Of a stretch of 64,000 bases of DNA, positions 17,326-24,987 are shown one piece after another. The DNA comes from Oceaniglobus roseus (GTDB lineage Bacteria > Pseudomonadota > Alphaproteobacteria > Rhodobacterales > Rhodobacteraceae). The translations under genes were made by a program, and so were the position numbers. Location: the NCBI RefSeq assembly GCF_002869745.1, contig NZ_PNOS01000018.1, positions 1 through 64,000 of the forward strand, read 5' to 3'. Under the pieces are notes generated by a model. It was not told the origin of the DNA, ran no database searches, and worked only from the letters and a program-made list of their open reading frames with translations. Every line of letters starts with the position of its first letter. The stretch's first letter is position 1.

Positions 17326-18540
17326 ATGCCGCTTCACTATGACGAGCGTGAAACCCAGACCGCAGATGCAAGGGCCGCGTTCCTGGCCCGGGCCTTGCCC
17401 CGACAAGTTGCATTGGCTCAGGCCCTGCCCGGATATGCGGCAAACCTGACGGGGTTTCGTGCGGAAGAGGTGTCCTCGCGGGAAGCGCTGGCCGCTCTGC
17501 CGGTCCTGCGCAAGTCCGATCTGGTGCGTGCACAGGGGCCCGGTTCGGCCCTGGGCGGGTACGCGGGGCCTCTGGCCGGTTTTTCCCATGTGTTCCAGTC
17601 GCCCGGGCCGATCTACGAGCCCGGGCAGGTGTCGGCGGACTGGTGGCGGATGGGACGCTTCCTGTTCGCCTGCAGGATCGGCGCGGGCGACATCGTGCAG
17701 AACTGCTTTTCCTACCACCTGACCCCGGCCGGCATGATCTTCGAGAACGGCGCGCGGGCGGTCGGGGCCACGGTGCTTCCCGCGGGGACGGGGCAGACCG
17801 AACTCCAGGTGCGCGCGGCGGCCGACCTGGGGGTGACGGCCTATGCCGGGACGCCGGATTACCTGAAGGTGATCCTCGACGCCGCCGAGGCCGGGGGTGT
17901 CGCGCTGTCGATCACGAAGGCCGCCGTGGGCGGCGGGGCGCTGTTCCCCTCGCTGCGGGCGGAATACGCCGAGCGCGGGATCGTCTGCCTCCAGTGCTAT
18001 GCCACGGCCGACCTCGGCAACATCGCCTACGAGAGCGCGGCGATGGAGGGCATGATCGTGGACGAGGGCGTGGTGGTCGAGATCGTGCGCCCCGGCACCG
18101 GCGATCCGGTCCCCGACGGCGAGGTGGGCGAGGTCGTGGTGACGACGCTGAACCCGGATTATCCGCTGATCCGTTTTGCCACGGGCGATCTTTCGGCGGT
18201 GCTGCCGGGGGTGTCGCCCTGCGGGCGGACAAACATGCGCATCCGGGGCTGGATGGGGCGGGCGGACCAGACCGCCAAGGTGAAGGGCATGTTCGTGCGC
18301 CCCGAGCAGGTGGCCGATTTCGTGGCGCGGGCCGGGGTCGGCCGCGCGCGGGTGGTCGTCAGCCGCGAGGGACAGCAGGACGCGATGGTCGTCCAGGTCG
18401 AGGCGGAGGGCGGCGATGTGGCAGCGCTGGAGGCGGCGGTCGCCGCCACGCTGAAGCTGCGCGGGCGGGTCGAGATCGTCGCGCGGGGGACCCTGCCGAA
18501 CGACGGATTGGTGATCGAGGATCGCCGAAAGTACGACTGA
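17326..18540 (+). CDS. phenylacetate-CoA ligase (PaaK)-like AMP-binding protein
   Basis: This 404-residue adenylate-forming enzyme of the PaaK branch is the second ligase of the locus. It shows the N-terminal PaaK layout (LPGYAANLTGF, then LPVLRKSDLV), a weakened P-loop region (GFSHVFQSPGP rather than SSGTTGKP), the YATADLGNIAYE segment and the C-terminal RVVVSREGQQD/DRRKYD domain. The changed P-loop makes the exact chemistry uncertain. An aryl- or acyl-CoA ligase role is likely. ATG 17326 was preferred over ATG 17317 because AGAGG lies at a proper distance. It probably acts on the compound imported by the liv system. Confidence 0.8.
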   Translation: MPLHYDERETQTADARAAFLARALPRQVALAQALPGYAANLTGFRAEEVSSREALAALPVLRKSDLVRAQGPGSALGGYAGPLAGFSHVFQSPGPIYEPGQVSADWWRMGRFLFACRIGAGDIVQNCFSYHLTPAGMIFENGARAVGATVLPAGTGQTELQVRAAADLGVTAYAGTPDYLKVILDAAEAGGVALSITKAAVGGGALFPSLRAEYAERGIVCLQCYATADLGNIAYESAAMEGMIVDEGVVVEIVRPGTGDPVPDGEVGEVVVTTLNPDYPLIRFATGDLSAVLPGVSPCGRTNMRIRGWMGRADQTAKVKGMFVRPEQVADFVARAGVGRARVVVSREGQQDAMVVQVEAEGGDVAALEAAVAATLKLRGRVEIVARGTLPNDGLVIEDRRKYD

Positions 18541-18556
18541 CGAGAGAGGTATCGTG

Positions 18557-20288
18557 ATGGGTATTGCCAGACGCTGGACGGGTGTCCTTGTCTTTGCGGC
18601 CCTGGCCGGTGCGGGCGCGCCCGGCCTGGCCGAGGAGGTGGCGCTGGTCATCGGCAACGGAGGACGGGGGGCGGAGGCGGTCGTCGACGCGGCCGCGACG
18701 CTGCGCCGGGCCGACGTGGCGGTGGTGAGCGGCGCGGCGGCGACCGCGGCCGAGCAGCGGCGTCTGCTGGCCCAGGTCGAGCAGATGGCGCCCTCGGCCG
18801 ACGGGCTGATGGTGGTGCTTACTGGCCGCTTCGTGCATTCGGAGGCCGAGACCTACTTCCTGCCCGAGGACAGCGATGGCGCGGGCCTGGTCGCGGTCGG
18901 CACGCAGGCCATGGCGCTGTCGCCGGTGCTGGCGCTGCTGGCCCGGGTGCCGGGGCGCGCGCTGCTGGTGCTGTCCGAGAACGGGCGGCCGGACCAGACC
19001 GGGCCGTTCCTGCGGAGCGGGCCGGGGGCCCTGGACCTGCCCCAGGGGGTGACGCTGGTGCAGGGGCCTCCGGGAGCGGTGGCGAAACTGTTGCGCGGCA
19101 CCCTGGCCGAACCGGGGGCGCGCCTTGCCGTGGCGCTGCGCGACGACGGGGCGCTGGGCGGCGAGGGCTATCTGCCCGGGGACTGGACCTTCCTCGGCGG
19201 CGCCGACCCGGGGCGGCTGCGGGCGCTGCAGGGGCAGCTCGACGCGGCCGAGCAGCGGGCACGGCAGGCGGAGCGGGACGCGCGGCAGGCGGAGGAGACG
19301 GCGTCCGCCGCCCGCGCGGCGCTGTCGGCGGCCGAACAGGCGCTGTGGAGCGATGCGCGTGACGCGGACGACCAGGCGGGCTATCGCCGCTATCTCGACA
19401 GCTTTCCCGAGGGGCGCAATGCGGCCGAGGCGCGGCGGGCCCTGGAGCAGATCCGCAACGATCCGTTCCGCGATGCGCGGATCGCCGAGGAGGCGCTGAA
19501 CCTGACGCGGGAGCAGCGCCAGCAGATCCAGCGCGACCTGTCCGTGCTCGACTTCAACACGCGCGGCATCGACGGCATCTTCGGGCCCGGCACCCGCTCG
19601 GCCGTCCGTGGCTGGCAGCGGAGTCGGAACCTGCCCGAGACCTCGTACCTCGACGCCGACCAGGTCCGCCAGCTTGGGCGGGAGGCGGCGAGAAGGGGGC
19701 GCGAGTTGCGGCAGGAGGAGGAGCAGCGCCGCGCCGAGATCGAGCGCAAGGACCGCGCGCTCTGGGCCGACCTGGGGGAGGGGCGCAACGAGGCTGGCCT
19801 GCGCTCCTACCTCGAGAGCTATCCCGACGGGCTGTTCGCCGACGAGGCGCGGGCGCGGCTGCGGGAGATCGAGCGCGACCGGCAGGCCCGCGCCGGCGAG
19901 CAGGAGCGCCTGGCGTGGCGCCGCACCACGCAGCAGGACACGTCCGGGGCCTACCGGGAATACCTGCAGACCTACCCGCAGGGCACCTTCGTCGCCGAGG
20001 CGCGGGCGCGGTTGCGGCAGCTGGAACAGGCCGACAACGCCGACGTCCGCGCGGCCGAGGCGGCGGAGGCGCAGCTGGGCCTGTCCGACTTCACCCGGCG
20101 CGCGGTCGAGCAGCGGCTGGACGCGCTGGGGCTGAAGCCCGGGCAGGTCGATGGCACCTTCGATGGCGACACCCGCCGGGCGATCCGCCAGTTCCAGCGG
20201 GGGTGCGGGTCTGCCTGCGACCGGTTACCTCACGGAGGCCACGGTGGTGCGGCTCCTCGCGGACGCGGTGCGTTCGTTCCTGCAATAG
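18557..20288 (+). CDS. caspase-like/peptidoglycan-binding protein, frameshifted near the 3' end
   Basis: The protein begins with a signal peptide (residues ~1-25), then a caspase-like domain opening EEVALVIGNGG. The usual catalytic SGHG and DACR motifs are replaced by LTGRFVHS and LSENG, so it is probably inactive as a protease. A Gln/Glu/Ala-rich coiled coil follows, then a peptidoglycan-binding-1 domain (DGIFGPGTRSAVRGWQ), repeated YLESYP/YLQTYP motifs and a second PG-binding domain (DGTFDGDTRRAIRQFQ). The reading frame breaks at the G run 20199-20203. Dropping one G restores ATGYLTEATVVRLL and a TAG at 20288; without that, the frame runs into rpmJ and tRNA-Val. It is either a sequencing error or a recent lesion. 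Confidence 0.78.
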
Positions 20289-20322
20289 GGGCGGGGGCCG
20301 GACGGGAAGGGCGCGCGGGGGG

Positions 20323-20367
20323 CGGAATTCTTGAGAATTCCGTCCCGCTTTTCTTGAGAAAAGCGGG
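20323..20367 (+). repeat. paired hairpin element C (TTGA loops)
   Basis: Hairpin one is CGGAATTC-TTGA-GAATTCCG (20323-20342). Hairpin two is CCCGCTTTTC-TTGA-GAAAAGCGGG (20344-20367). It lies 34 bases after the end of the frameshifted gene. A near-identical pair follows after 73 bases. Confidence 0.87.
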
Positions 20368-20440
20368 GGCCGGTCCCCGGGCGCCGGTGTTCGGCGTCGT
20401 CTATTTTTTATCGCTGGTGTGGCCGATGGATCGAGGGGGG

Positions 20441-20485
20441 CGGAATTCTTTAGAATTCCGACCCGCTTTTCTCGAGAAAAGCGGG
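20441..20485 (+). repeat. paired hairpin element D (TTTA/TCGA loops)
   Basis: The arms are the same as in element C, but the loops differ: CGGAATTC-TTTA-GAATTCCG (20441-20460) and CCCGCTTTTC-TCGA-GAAAAGCGGG (20462-20485). Elements C and D fill most of the 308-base gap between 20289 and 20596. The rest of that gap holds only the rpmJ terminator. Confidence 0.87.
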
Positions 20486-20542
20486 CAGGGACAGGGGGCG
20501 CCGGTGCACGGGATGCCGGACCGTCGCGCCGGTCAAGGGAAA

Positions 20543-20572
20543 AAGGCCGCGCGTCACGGGGACGGCGGCCTT
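20543..20572 (-). terminator. Rho-independent terminator of rpmJ
   Basis: On the - strand, AAGGCCGC pairs with GCGGCCTT (plus-strand 20543-20550 and 20565-20572), followed by a run of five T. It starts 24 bases after the rpmJ stop. Confidence 0.75.
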
Positions 20573-20596
20573 CGATCTTCCGATCTGCCGGGCGGC

Positions 20597-20722
20597 TCAG
20601 CCCTGGCGTGCCTTGAACTTGCGCTGGGTCTTGTTGATGACGTAGACGCGGCCCTTGCGGCGCACCACGCGGCAGTCCCGGTGGCGGTTCTTCAGCGAGC
20701 GGAGCGAGTTGCGGACTTTCAT
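20597..20722 (-). CDS. rpmJ: 50S ribosomal protein L36 (bL36)
   Basis: This 41-residue protein ([17 protein letters not shown] ... [11 protein letters not shown]) is the longer L36 variant found in many proteobacteria, which lacks the full zinc-binding Cys/His set of the short form. It is a component of the large ribosomal subunit. An AGGAGAGG site precedes the ATG. It is encoded 72 bases after tRNA-Val on the same strand and ends at a clear terminator, so the two may be co-transcribed. Confidence 0.93.
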   Translation of the reverse strand: MKVRNSLRSLKNRHRDCRVVRRKGRVYVINKTQRKFKARQG

Positions 20723-20794
20723 GGTCCCTCTCCTCTTGTCGCGGCGCTGGCGCGCCTGTTGCAGTTCCCCGGGCCGAGCCCGGTGGCGAATTCA

Positions 20795-20870
20795 TGGTGG
20801 GCGATACTGGGATCGAACCAGTGACCCCTTCGATGTCAACGAAGTGCTCTACCGCTGAGCTAATCACCCA
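20795..20870 (-). tRNA. tRNA-Val (GAC)
   Basis: A 76-base cloverleaf including an encoded CCA lies on the - strand. The 5' acceptor TGGGTGA pairs with TCGCCCA. The D-arm contains AGCTCAGCGGTAGAGC. The anticodon stem CTTCG/CGAAG holds the loop TTGACAT with anticodon GAC. The T-arm contains GGTTCGATCC. A sigma-70-like promoter lies upstream at 20938-20966. Confidence 0.96.
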
Positions 20871-20937
20871 TTTTACCCCGTTTCCGGTCCGCCCGTGCGG
20901 GCGGAGGCGCAAGGGAACCCCGACGCCGGTTTGCGGG

Positions 20938-20966
20938 TCTATAAAAGGAGTCGGCGGGCTGTTCAA
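20938..20966 (-). promoter_or_regulatory. sigma-70-type promoter for tRNA-Val
   Basis: On the - strand, TTGAAC (20961-20966) and TATAGA (20938-20943) are separated by 17 bases. The start would lie about 60 bases upstream of the tRNA, giving a 5' leader for RNase P. Confidence 0.6.
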
Positions 20967-20972
20967 GGGCTT

Positions 20973-21000
20973 TTGGCACCTGCGTGTTTCGCTCTATAAC
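20973..21000 (+). promoter_or_regulatory. sigma-70-type promoter for the N-formylglutamate amidohydrolase gene
   Basis: TTGGCA (20973-20978) and TATAAC (20995-21000) are 16 bases apart. The start site would be close to 21007, leaving a very short leader that just contains GGAGG. It is back-to-back with the tRNA-Val promoter. Confidence 0.55.
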
Positions 21001-21020
21001 GATTGGCAGGAGGGCGCTTC

Positions 21021-21881
21021 TTGGCCACGATCCCCTTTCAGCTGTTTGCACCCGAAACGCGCACCACCGGTGTCGTCTTCGCCTCGCCCCATTCCGGGCG
21101 GGACTACCCGGCCGAGCTGATGCAGGCGACGGTGCTGGATGCGCTCGCGATCCGCTCGTCCGAGGATGCCTTCGTCGACCTGCTGTTCGATTCGGCGCCG
21201 CGGGAGGGCGCGCCGCTGCTGACGGCGACGGCGCCCCGCGCCTATCTGGACCTGAACCGCGCGGCGGACGAGCTCGACCCCGCGCTGATCGAGGGGGTGC
21301 GGCGGGGCGGGCACAACCCGCGCGTCGCCTCGGGCCTCGGCGTGGTGCCTCGGGTGGTGGCGGGGGGGCGCGCGATCTATCGCGGCAAGCTTGGCCTCGA
21401 CGTGGCGCGGCGCCGGATCGACGATGTCTGGCGGCCCTATCACGAGACGCTGGAGCGGCTTCTGCACGAAAGCCAGGCGGGCTTCGGCACCGCGCTGCTG
21501 GTCGACTGCCACTCGATGCCCCACGAGGCCATCGAATCGCTGAGCCGCGACCGTCGGGGCATGCCCGACGTGGTGCTGGGCGACCGGTTCGGCGTCGCCG
21601 CCTCGGCCGGGATCATGGACGCGGTGGAGGCTGTGTTCGCCGCCGAGGGACTGCGGGTCGCGCGCAACGCGCCCTTCGCCGGCGCCTTCATCACTCAGCA
21701 CTACGGCCGCCCCGCCCGCGGCCGCCACGTGGTGCAGGTCGAGATCGACCGCGCGCTCTACATGGACGAGGAGCGCGTGGCGCCGCGGCCCGACTTCGCC
21801 GCCTTCAAGGCGGTGATCGACCGGGTGGTGGCGGGGATCGCCGCGATCGGGCGGGCCGATCTGCAGGTGGCGGCGGAATAG
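21021..21881 (+). CDS. N-formylglutamate amidohydrolase
   Basis: This 286-residue zinc-type hydrolase is expected to cleave N-formyl-L-glutamate to formate and glutamate (or a related N-acyl amino acid). Family motifs are visible: ASPHSGRDYP near the N-terminus, RAYLDLNRAADELDP, and LLVDCHSMP with its metal-ligand His. The TTG start at 21021 was chosen because GGAGG ends 7 bases before it; an in-frame TTG at 21003 would overlap that site. No other hut genes are nearby. It is convergent with dinB. Confidence 0.87.
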   Translation: MATIPFQLFAPETRTTGVVFASPHSGRDYPAELMQATVLDALAIRSSEDAFVDLLFDSAPREGAPLLTATAPRAYLDLNRAADELDPALIEGVRRGGHNPRVASGLGVVPRVVAGGRAIYRGKLGLDVARRRIDDVWRPYHETLERLLHESQAGFGTALLVDCHSMPHEAIESLSRDRRGMPDVVLGDRFGVAASAGIMDAVEAVFAAEGLRVARNAPFAGAFITQHYGRPARGRHVVQVEIDRALYMDEERVAPRPDFAAFKAVIDRVVAGIAAIGRADLQVAAE

Positions 21882-21921
21882 CGCACCCTCCGGGCGGCGG
21901 CGCGGGCAGGAGGGTGCGGAT

Positions 21922-21953
21922 GCCTCCGGCGGGAGTATTTCTGCAAAGAAGAA
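21922..21953 (+). repeat. dispersed box, copy 3
   Basis: GCCTCCGGCGGGAGTATTT is followed by CTGCAAAGAAGAA. It lies 40 bases after the amidohydrolase stop in the convergent gap before dinB. It is related to copies at 5576, 17106 and 62205. Confidence 0.65.
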
Positions 21954-22018
21954 GCCCGAGAACGCGACAGTGCAGGCGTCTTTTCTGTCCAGATCCTCCC
22001 GCTGGAGGCGTTCTCCGT

Positions 22019-23269
22019 CTATCGCAGGGACCGGCCCTTGAGGATCGCGGTGTCGCCGAATCGCGCGCGGATCGCGTCTGCGGCGCGCTCGGCCGATTCG
22101 CGCTTCGCGGCGCCGGGATCGAGAAGGTCGGCGGAGGCCGGGCCGCCTTCGGGGGCGAGGTCGGAAAGGCCGACGCCAAGGAGGCGGAAGGGGCCCTGGT
22201 CCCTGGCGGTCTCGAACAGGTAGCGGGCCGTGCGGTAGAGGCGGTCGGCGGTCTGGGTCGGGTCGTGCAGCGTGATCCGGCGTGACAGCAGCGAATGGTT
22301 GGCGCGCTTCAGCTTCAGCGTCACCACGCGGCCCTCGATCCGCTTCGCCTTGGCGCGGGCCGAGACCTTTTCGGCGAGGCGCCAGATGTGGCCGTCGAGG
22401 ATCTCGGGGTCGGCGGTGTCCTCGTGGAAGGTGGTCTCGTTCGAGATGCCCTTGACCGGCGTGTGGGCCGAGACCGGGCGGTGGTCCTCGCCGCGGGCGA
22501 GATGCCAGAGCCGCTCGCCCATGCCGCCGAAGCGTGCGGCGAGGTCGCGGCGGTCCCAGCGGAGGAGGTCGGCGAAGGTGCGGATCCCGGCCTTTTCCAG
22601 CGATTGCTGCGACACCGCGCCGATGCCCCAGATCAGGCGGATCGGCCTGTCGTGAAGGAAGGCCGCGGTTTCCGCCCTGCCGATCAGCGAGAAGCCGCGC
22701 GGCTTGTCGAGGTCGGAGGCGACCTTGGCCAGGAACTTGTTGTGGGAGAGGCCGATGGAGCCGGTGATGCCGATCTCGTCCTTCATCCGCTTCACCAGCC
22801 GCGCGAGCATCACCGCGGGCGGCGCGCCGTGGAGCCGCGCGGTGCCGGTCAGGTCCATGAAGGCCTCGTCGAGGGACAAGGGTTCGACGGCGGGGGTGAG
22901 TTCGTCCATCAGGGCGCGGACCTGGCGGGAGACCTCGACGTAGACGTCCATCCGGCCCTTCACCACAACCGCCTCGGGGCAGAGCTTCAGCGCCTGGAAC
23001 ATCGGCATGGCCGAGCGTACGCCCTTGATGCGCGCGATGTAGCAGGCGGTGGAGACGACGCCGCGCCGTCCGCCGCCGATGATCACCGGCTTGTCGCGGA
23101 GTTCGGGGTTGTCGCGTTTCTCGACGCTGGCGTAGAAGGCGTCGCAGTCCATGTGCGCGATGGAGAGATCCCAGAGTTCGGGGTGGGCGGTCACGCGCGG
23201 GGAGGCGCAGGAGGGGCATCGCCCCCCGGCGTCGAAGCGGGTAAGACAGTCGCGGCAGAGGGCGGGCAT
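22019..23269 (-). CDS. dinB: DNA polymerase IV (Y family)
   Basis: This is a translesion DNA polymerase, 416 residues. The N-terminal extension (residues 1-~30) carries CRDC and CPSC, a probable zinc knuckle seen in alphaproteobacterial DinB proteins. The palm begins at AHMDCDAFYASVEKRD, with the first catalytic Asp, and the second active-site motif is PLSLDEAFMDLTG. The helix-hairpin-helix IWGIGAVSQQSLEKAGI and the little-finger domain follow. The ATG at 23269 includes the zinc-knuckle extension. No LexA-like site is evident upstream by eye. It is divergent from the Nudix gene. Confidence 0.92.
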   Translation of the reverse strand: MPALCRDCLTRFDAGGRCPSCASPRVTAHPELWDLSIAHMDCDAFYASVEKRDNPELRDKPVIIGGGRRGVVSTACYIARIKGVRSAMPMFQALKLCPEAVVVKGRMDVYVEVSRQVRALMDELTPAVEPLSLDEAFMDLTGTARLHGAPPAVMLARLVKRMKDEIGITGSIGLSHNKFLAKVASDLDKPRGFSLIGRAETAAFLHDRPIRLIWGIGAVSQQSLEKAGIRTFADLLRWDRRDLAARFGGMGERLWHLARGEDHRPVSAHTPVKGISNETTFHEDTADPEILDGHIWRLAEKVSARAKAKRIEGRVVTLKLKRANHSLLSRRITLHDPTQTADRLYRTARYLFETARDQGPFRLLGVGLSDLAPEGGPASADLLDPGAAKRESAERAADAIRARFGDTAILKGRSLR

Positions 23270-23336
23270 GGGCTGGATCCGTGGCGCCGGGGTGCGGCAG
23301 GGTCGGCCCCCATATTCTATCGCGGAGGGCGGTGTC

Positions 23337-23765
23337 TTGACCACAGTGAGTTTTGCGGGGGCGAAGCTGGCGCTCCTCAGCCGGGGAAAGCTGATCACCA
23401 TCCTGCGCGACGACAAGCCCGACATTCTGTTTCCCGCCCACTGGGATTTCCCCGGCGGCGGGCGCGAGGGCGACGAATCGCCCGAGGTCTGCGTGCTGCG
23501 CGAGACCCGGGAGGAGTTGGGCCTGACGCTGGGAGAGGACGTGTTCAGCTGGCGGCGGGAGTTCGACTCGTACCGTCCCGAGGAGGGGCCGGTCTGGTTC
23601 TTCGTGGCCGACCTGCCGGAGCTCGACGTCAACCGGATCCGGCTCGGCAACGAGGGGCAGTGCTGGCGGCAGATGCGGATCGACCAGTTCCTGCGCCTGA
23701 GCGACGCCGTGCCTTCCCTGCAGGCGCGACTTAGGGTCTATCTTGAGGAGGTCGGACAGGCCTAG
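23337..23765 (+). CDS. Nudix hydrolase
   Basis: This 142-residue protein has a complete Nudix box: a Gly, five residues, Glu, seven residues and RETREELGL. Nudix proteins hydrolyse nucleoside diphosphates linked to another moiety; the substrate here is unknown. The TTG start at 23337 was chosen because GGAGG lies 8 bases upstream and the protein then begins just before the core fold (TTVSFAGAKLALL). It is divergent from dinB and 35 bases upstream of the SPFH gene. Confidence 0.85.
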   Translation: MTTVSFAGAKLALLSRGKLITILRDDKPDILFPAHWDFPGGGREGDESPEVCVLRETREELGLTLGEDVFSWRREFDSYRPEEGPVWFFVADLPELDVNRIRLGNEGQCWRQMRIDQFLRLSDAVPSLQARLRVYLEEVGQA

Positions 23766-23799
23766 ACTGCGCGGCAGGTATTTGAGGGAGGGTGCGGAT

Positions 23800-24696
23800 T
23801 TGAACTTCGAGACGGCGCTGCTGGATTTCGTCGGCGGCAATTTCTTCCTGATCCTCGTCGCCCTGTTCATCGTCGTCTGCGTGCTGCTGGGCGTGCGGAT
23901 CGTGTCGCAGTCCGAGAAATACGTGATCGAGCGGTTCGGCCGGTTGCGCGCGGTGCTGGGGCCGGGGATCAACCTGATCGTGCCCTTCCTCGACCGGGTG
24001 GCGCACAAGGTGTCGATCCTGGAACGCCAGCTGCCCAATGCCGAGCAGGACGCGATCACCCGGGACAACGTGCTGGTCCGGGTCGAGACCTCGGTCTTCT
24101 ACCGGATCCTCGAGCCCGAGAAGACGGTGTACCGGATCCGCGACGTGGATGCCGCCATCGCCACGGTGGTCGCGGGGATCGTCCGGGCCGAGATCGGGAT
24201 GATGGAGCTGGACGAGGTGCAGTCGAACCGCTCCGAGCTGATCGGCAAGATCAAGGTGCAGGTCGAATCGGCGGTGGACGACTGGGGGATCGAGGTCACG
24301 CGGGCCGAGCTTCTGGACGTGAACCTGGACCAGTCGACGCGCGAGGCGATGCTCCAGCAGCTGAACGCCGAGCGGGCGCGCCGCGCGCAGGTCACGGAAG
24401 CCGAGGGCAAGAAGCGGGCGGTGGAGCTGGCCGCGGATGCCGAGCTTTACGCCGCCGAGCAGGTCAGCAAGGCGCGGCGGATCCAGGCCGAGGCCGAGGC
24501 CTATGCCACCGCCATCGTCGCCGAGGCGCTCAGGGACAACGGCATGGGGGCGGCGCAGTACCAGGTGGCGCTGAAGCAGGTGGAGGCCTTGGGGCGGATC
24601 GCCGAGAAGGCGGGCACGCAGACGGTGCTGCTGCCGTCGGACGCGGTCGATTCCTTCCGCGACGCCTTCAAGCTGATGTTCGGGAGCCGGACATGA
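23800..24696 (+). CDS. SPFH domain/band 7 membrane protein (QmcA-like)
   Basis: This 298-residue stomatin/prohibitin-family protein starts at TTG 23800, 8 bases after GGAGG. It has one N-terminal membrane segment (residues ~12-33), then the band-7 domain (SEKYVIERFGRLRAVLGPGINLIVPF) and a long Glu/Ala-rich coiled coil (AERARRAQVTEAEGKKRAVE). Such proteins form large membrane microdomain rings. The next gene encodes its NfeD partner, with a 4-base overlap. That pairing is widely conserved and argues for one membrane complex. Confidence 0.92.
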   Translation: MNFETALLDFVGGNFFLILVALFIVVCVLLGVRIVSQSEKYVIERFGRLRAVLGPGINLIVPFLDRVAHKVSILERQLPNAEQDAITRDNVLVRVETSVFYRILEPEKTVYRIRDVDAAIATVVAGIVRAEIGMMELDEVQSNRSELIGKIKVQVESAVDDWGIEVTRAELLDVNLDQSTREAMLQQLNAERARRAQVTEAEGKKRAVELAADAELYAAEQVSKARRIQAEAEAYATAIVAEALRDNGMGAAQYQVALKQVEALGRIAEKAGTQTVLLPSDAVDSFRDAFKLMFGSRT

Positions 24697-24977
24697 GCTG
24701 GGCCGCCTGGTGGGTCTGGGCCATCGCGGCGGCGGTGCTGGCGATCCTCGAGGTTCTCGCCCCGGCCTTCGTGCTGCTCGGCTTCGCCATCGGCGCCGGG
24801 ATCATCGCTGTGCTGTTCCTTGTCGGCGGGCCGCTGGCGGCCTGGCTTGCCGGATCGGTGCCCGCGACGCTGGTGGTCTTCGCGGTGCTCTCGCTTGCGG
24901 CCTGGGTGGTTTTGCGCAAGGTGTTCGGGGTGCGCGAGGGGCAGGTCAAGCTCTTCGACCATGACATAAACGACTGA
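24693..24977 (+). CDS. NfeD family protein
   Basis: This 94-residue protein has two to three hydrophobic segments over most of its length and a short polar end (GQVKLFDHDIND). It corresponds to a short NfeD protein without the N-terminal protease domain and with only a vestigial OB-fold. The ATG overlaps the SPFH stop (ATGA), so the pair is translationally coupled. NfeD is thought to act with SPFH proteins in membrane organisation. Confidence 0.85.
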   Translation: MSWAAWWVWAIAAAVLAILEVLAPAFVLLGFAIGAGIIAVLFLVGGPLAAWLAGSVPATLVVFAVLSLAAWVVLRKVFGVREGQVKLFDHDIND

Positions 24978-24987
24978 GGGCCTTCCC

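Noticed and set aside
20323-20485. CRISPR-like repeat array
   Set aside because: Only two units with unrelated spacers occur, and each unit is itself a pair of perfect hairpins. No cas genes are in the window.
20289-20824. C-terminal extension of the caspase-like protein
   Set aside because: The frame crosses paired hairpins, rpmJ and tRNA-Val. It is the product of the frameshift at 20199-20203.
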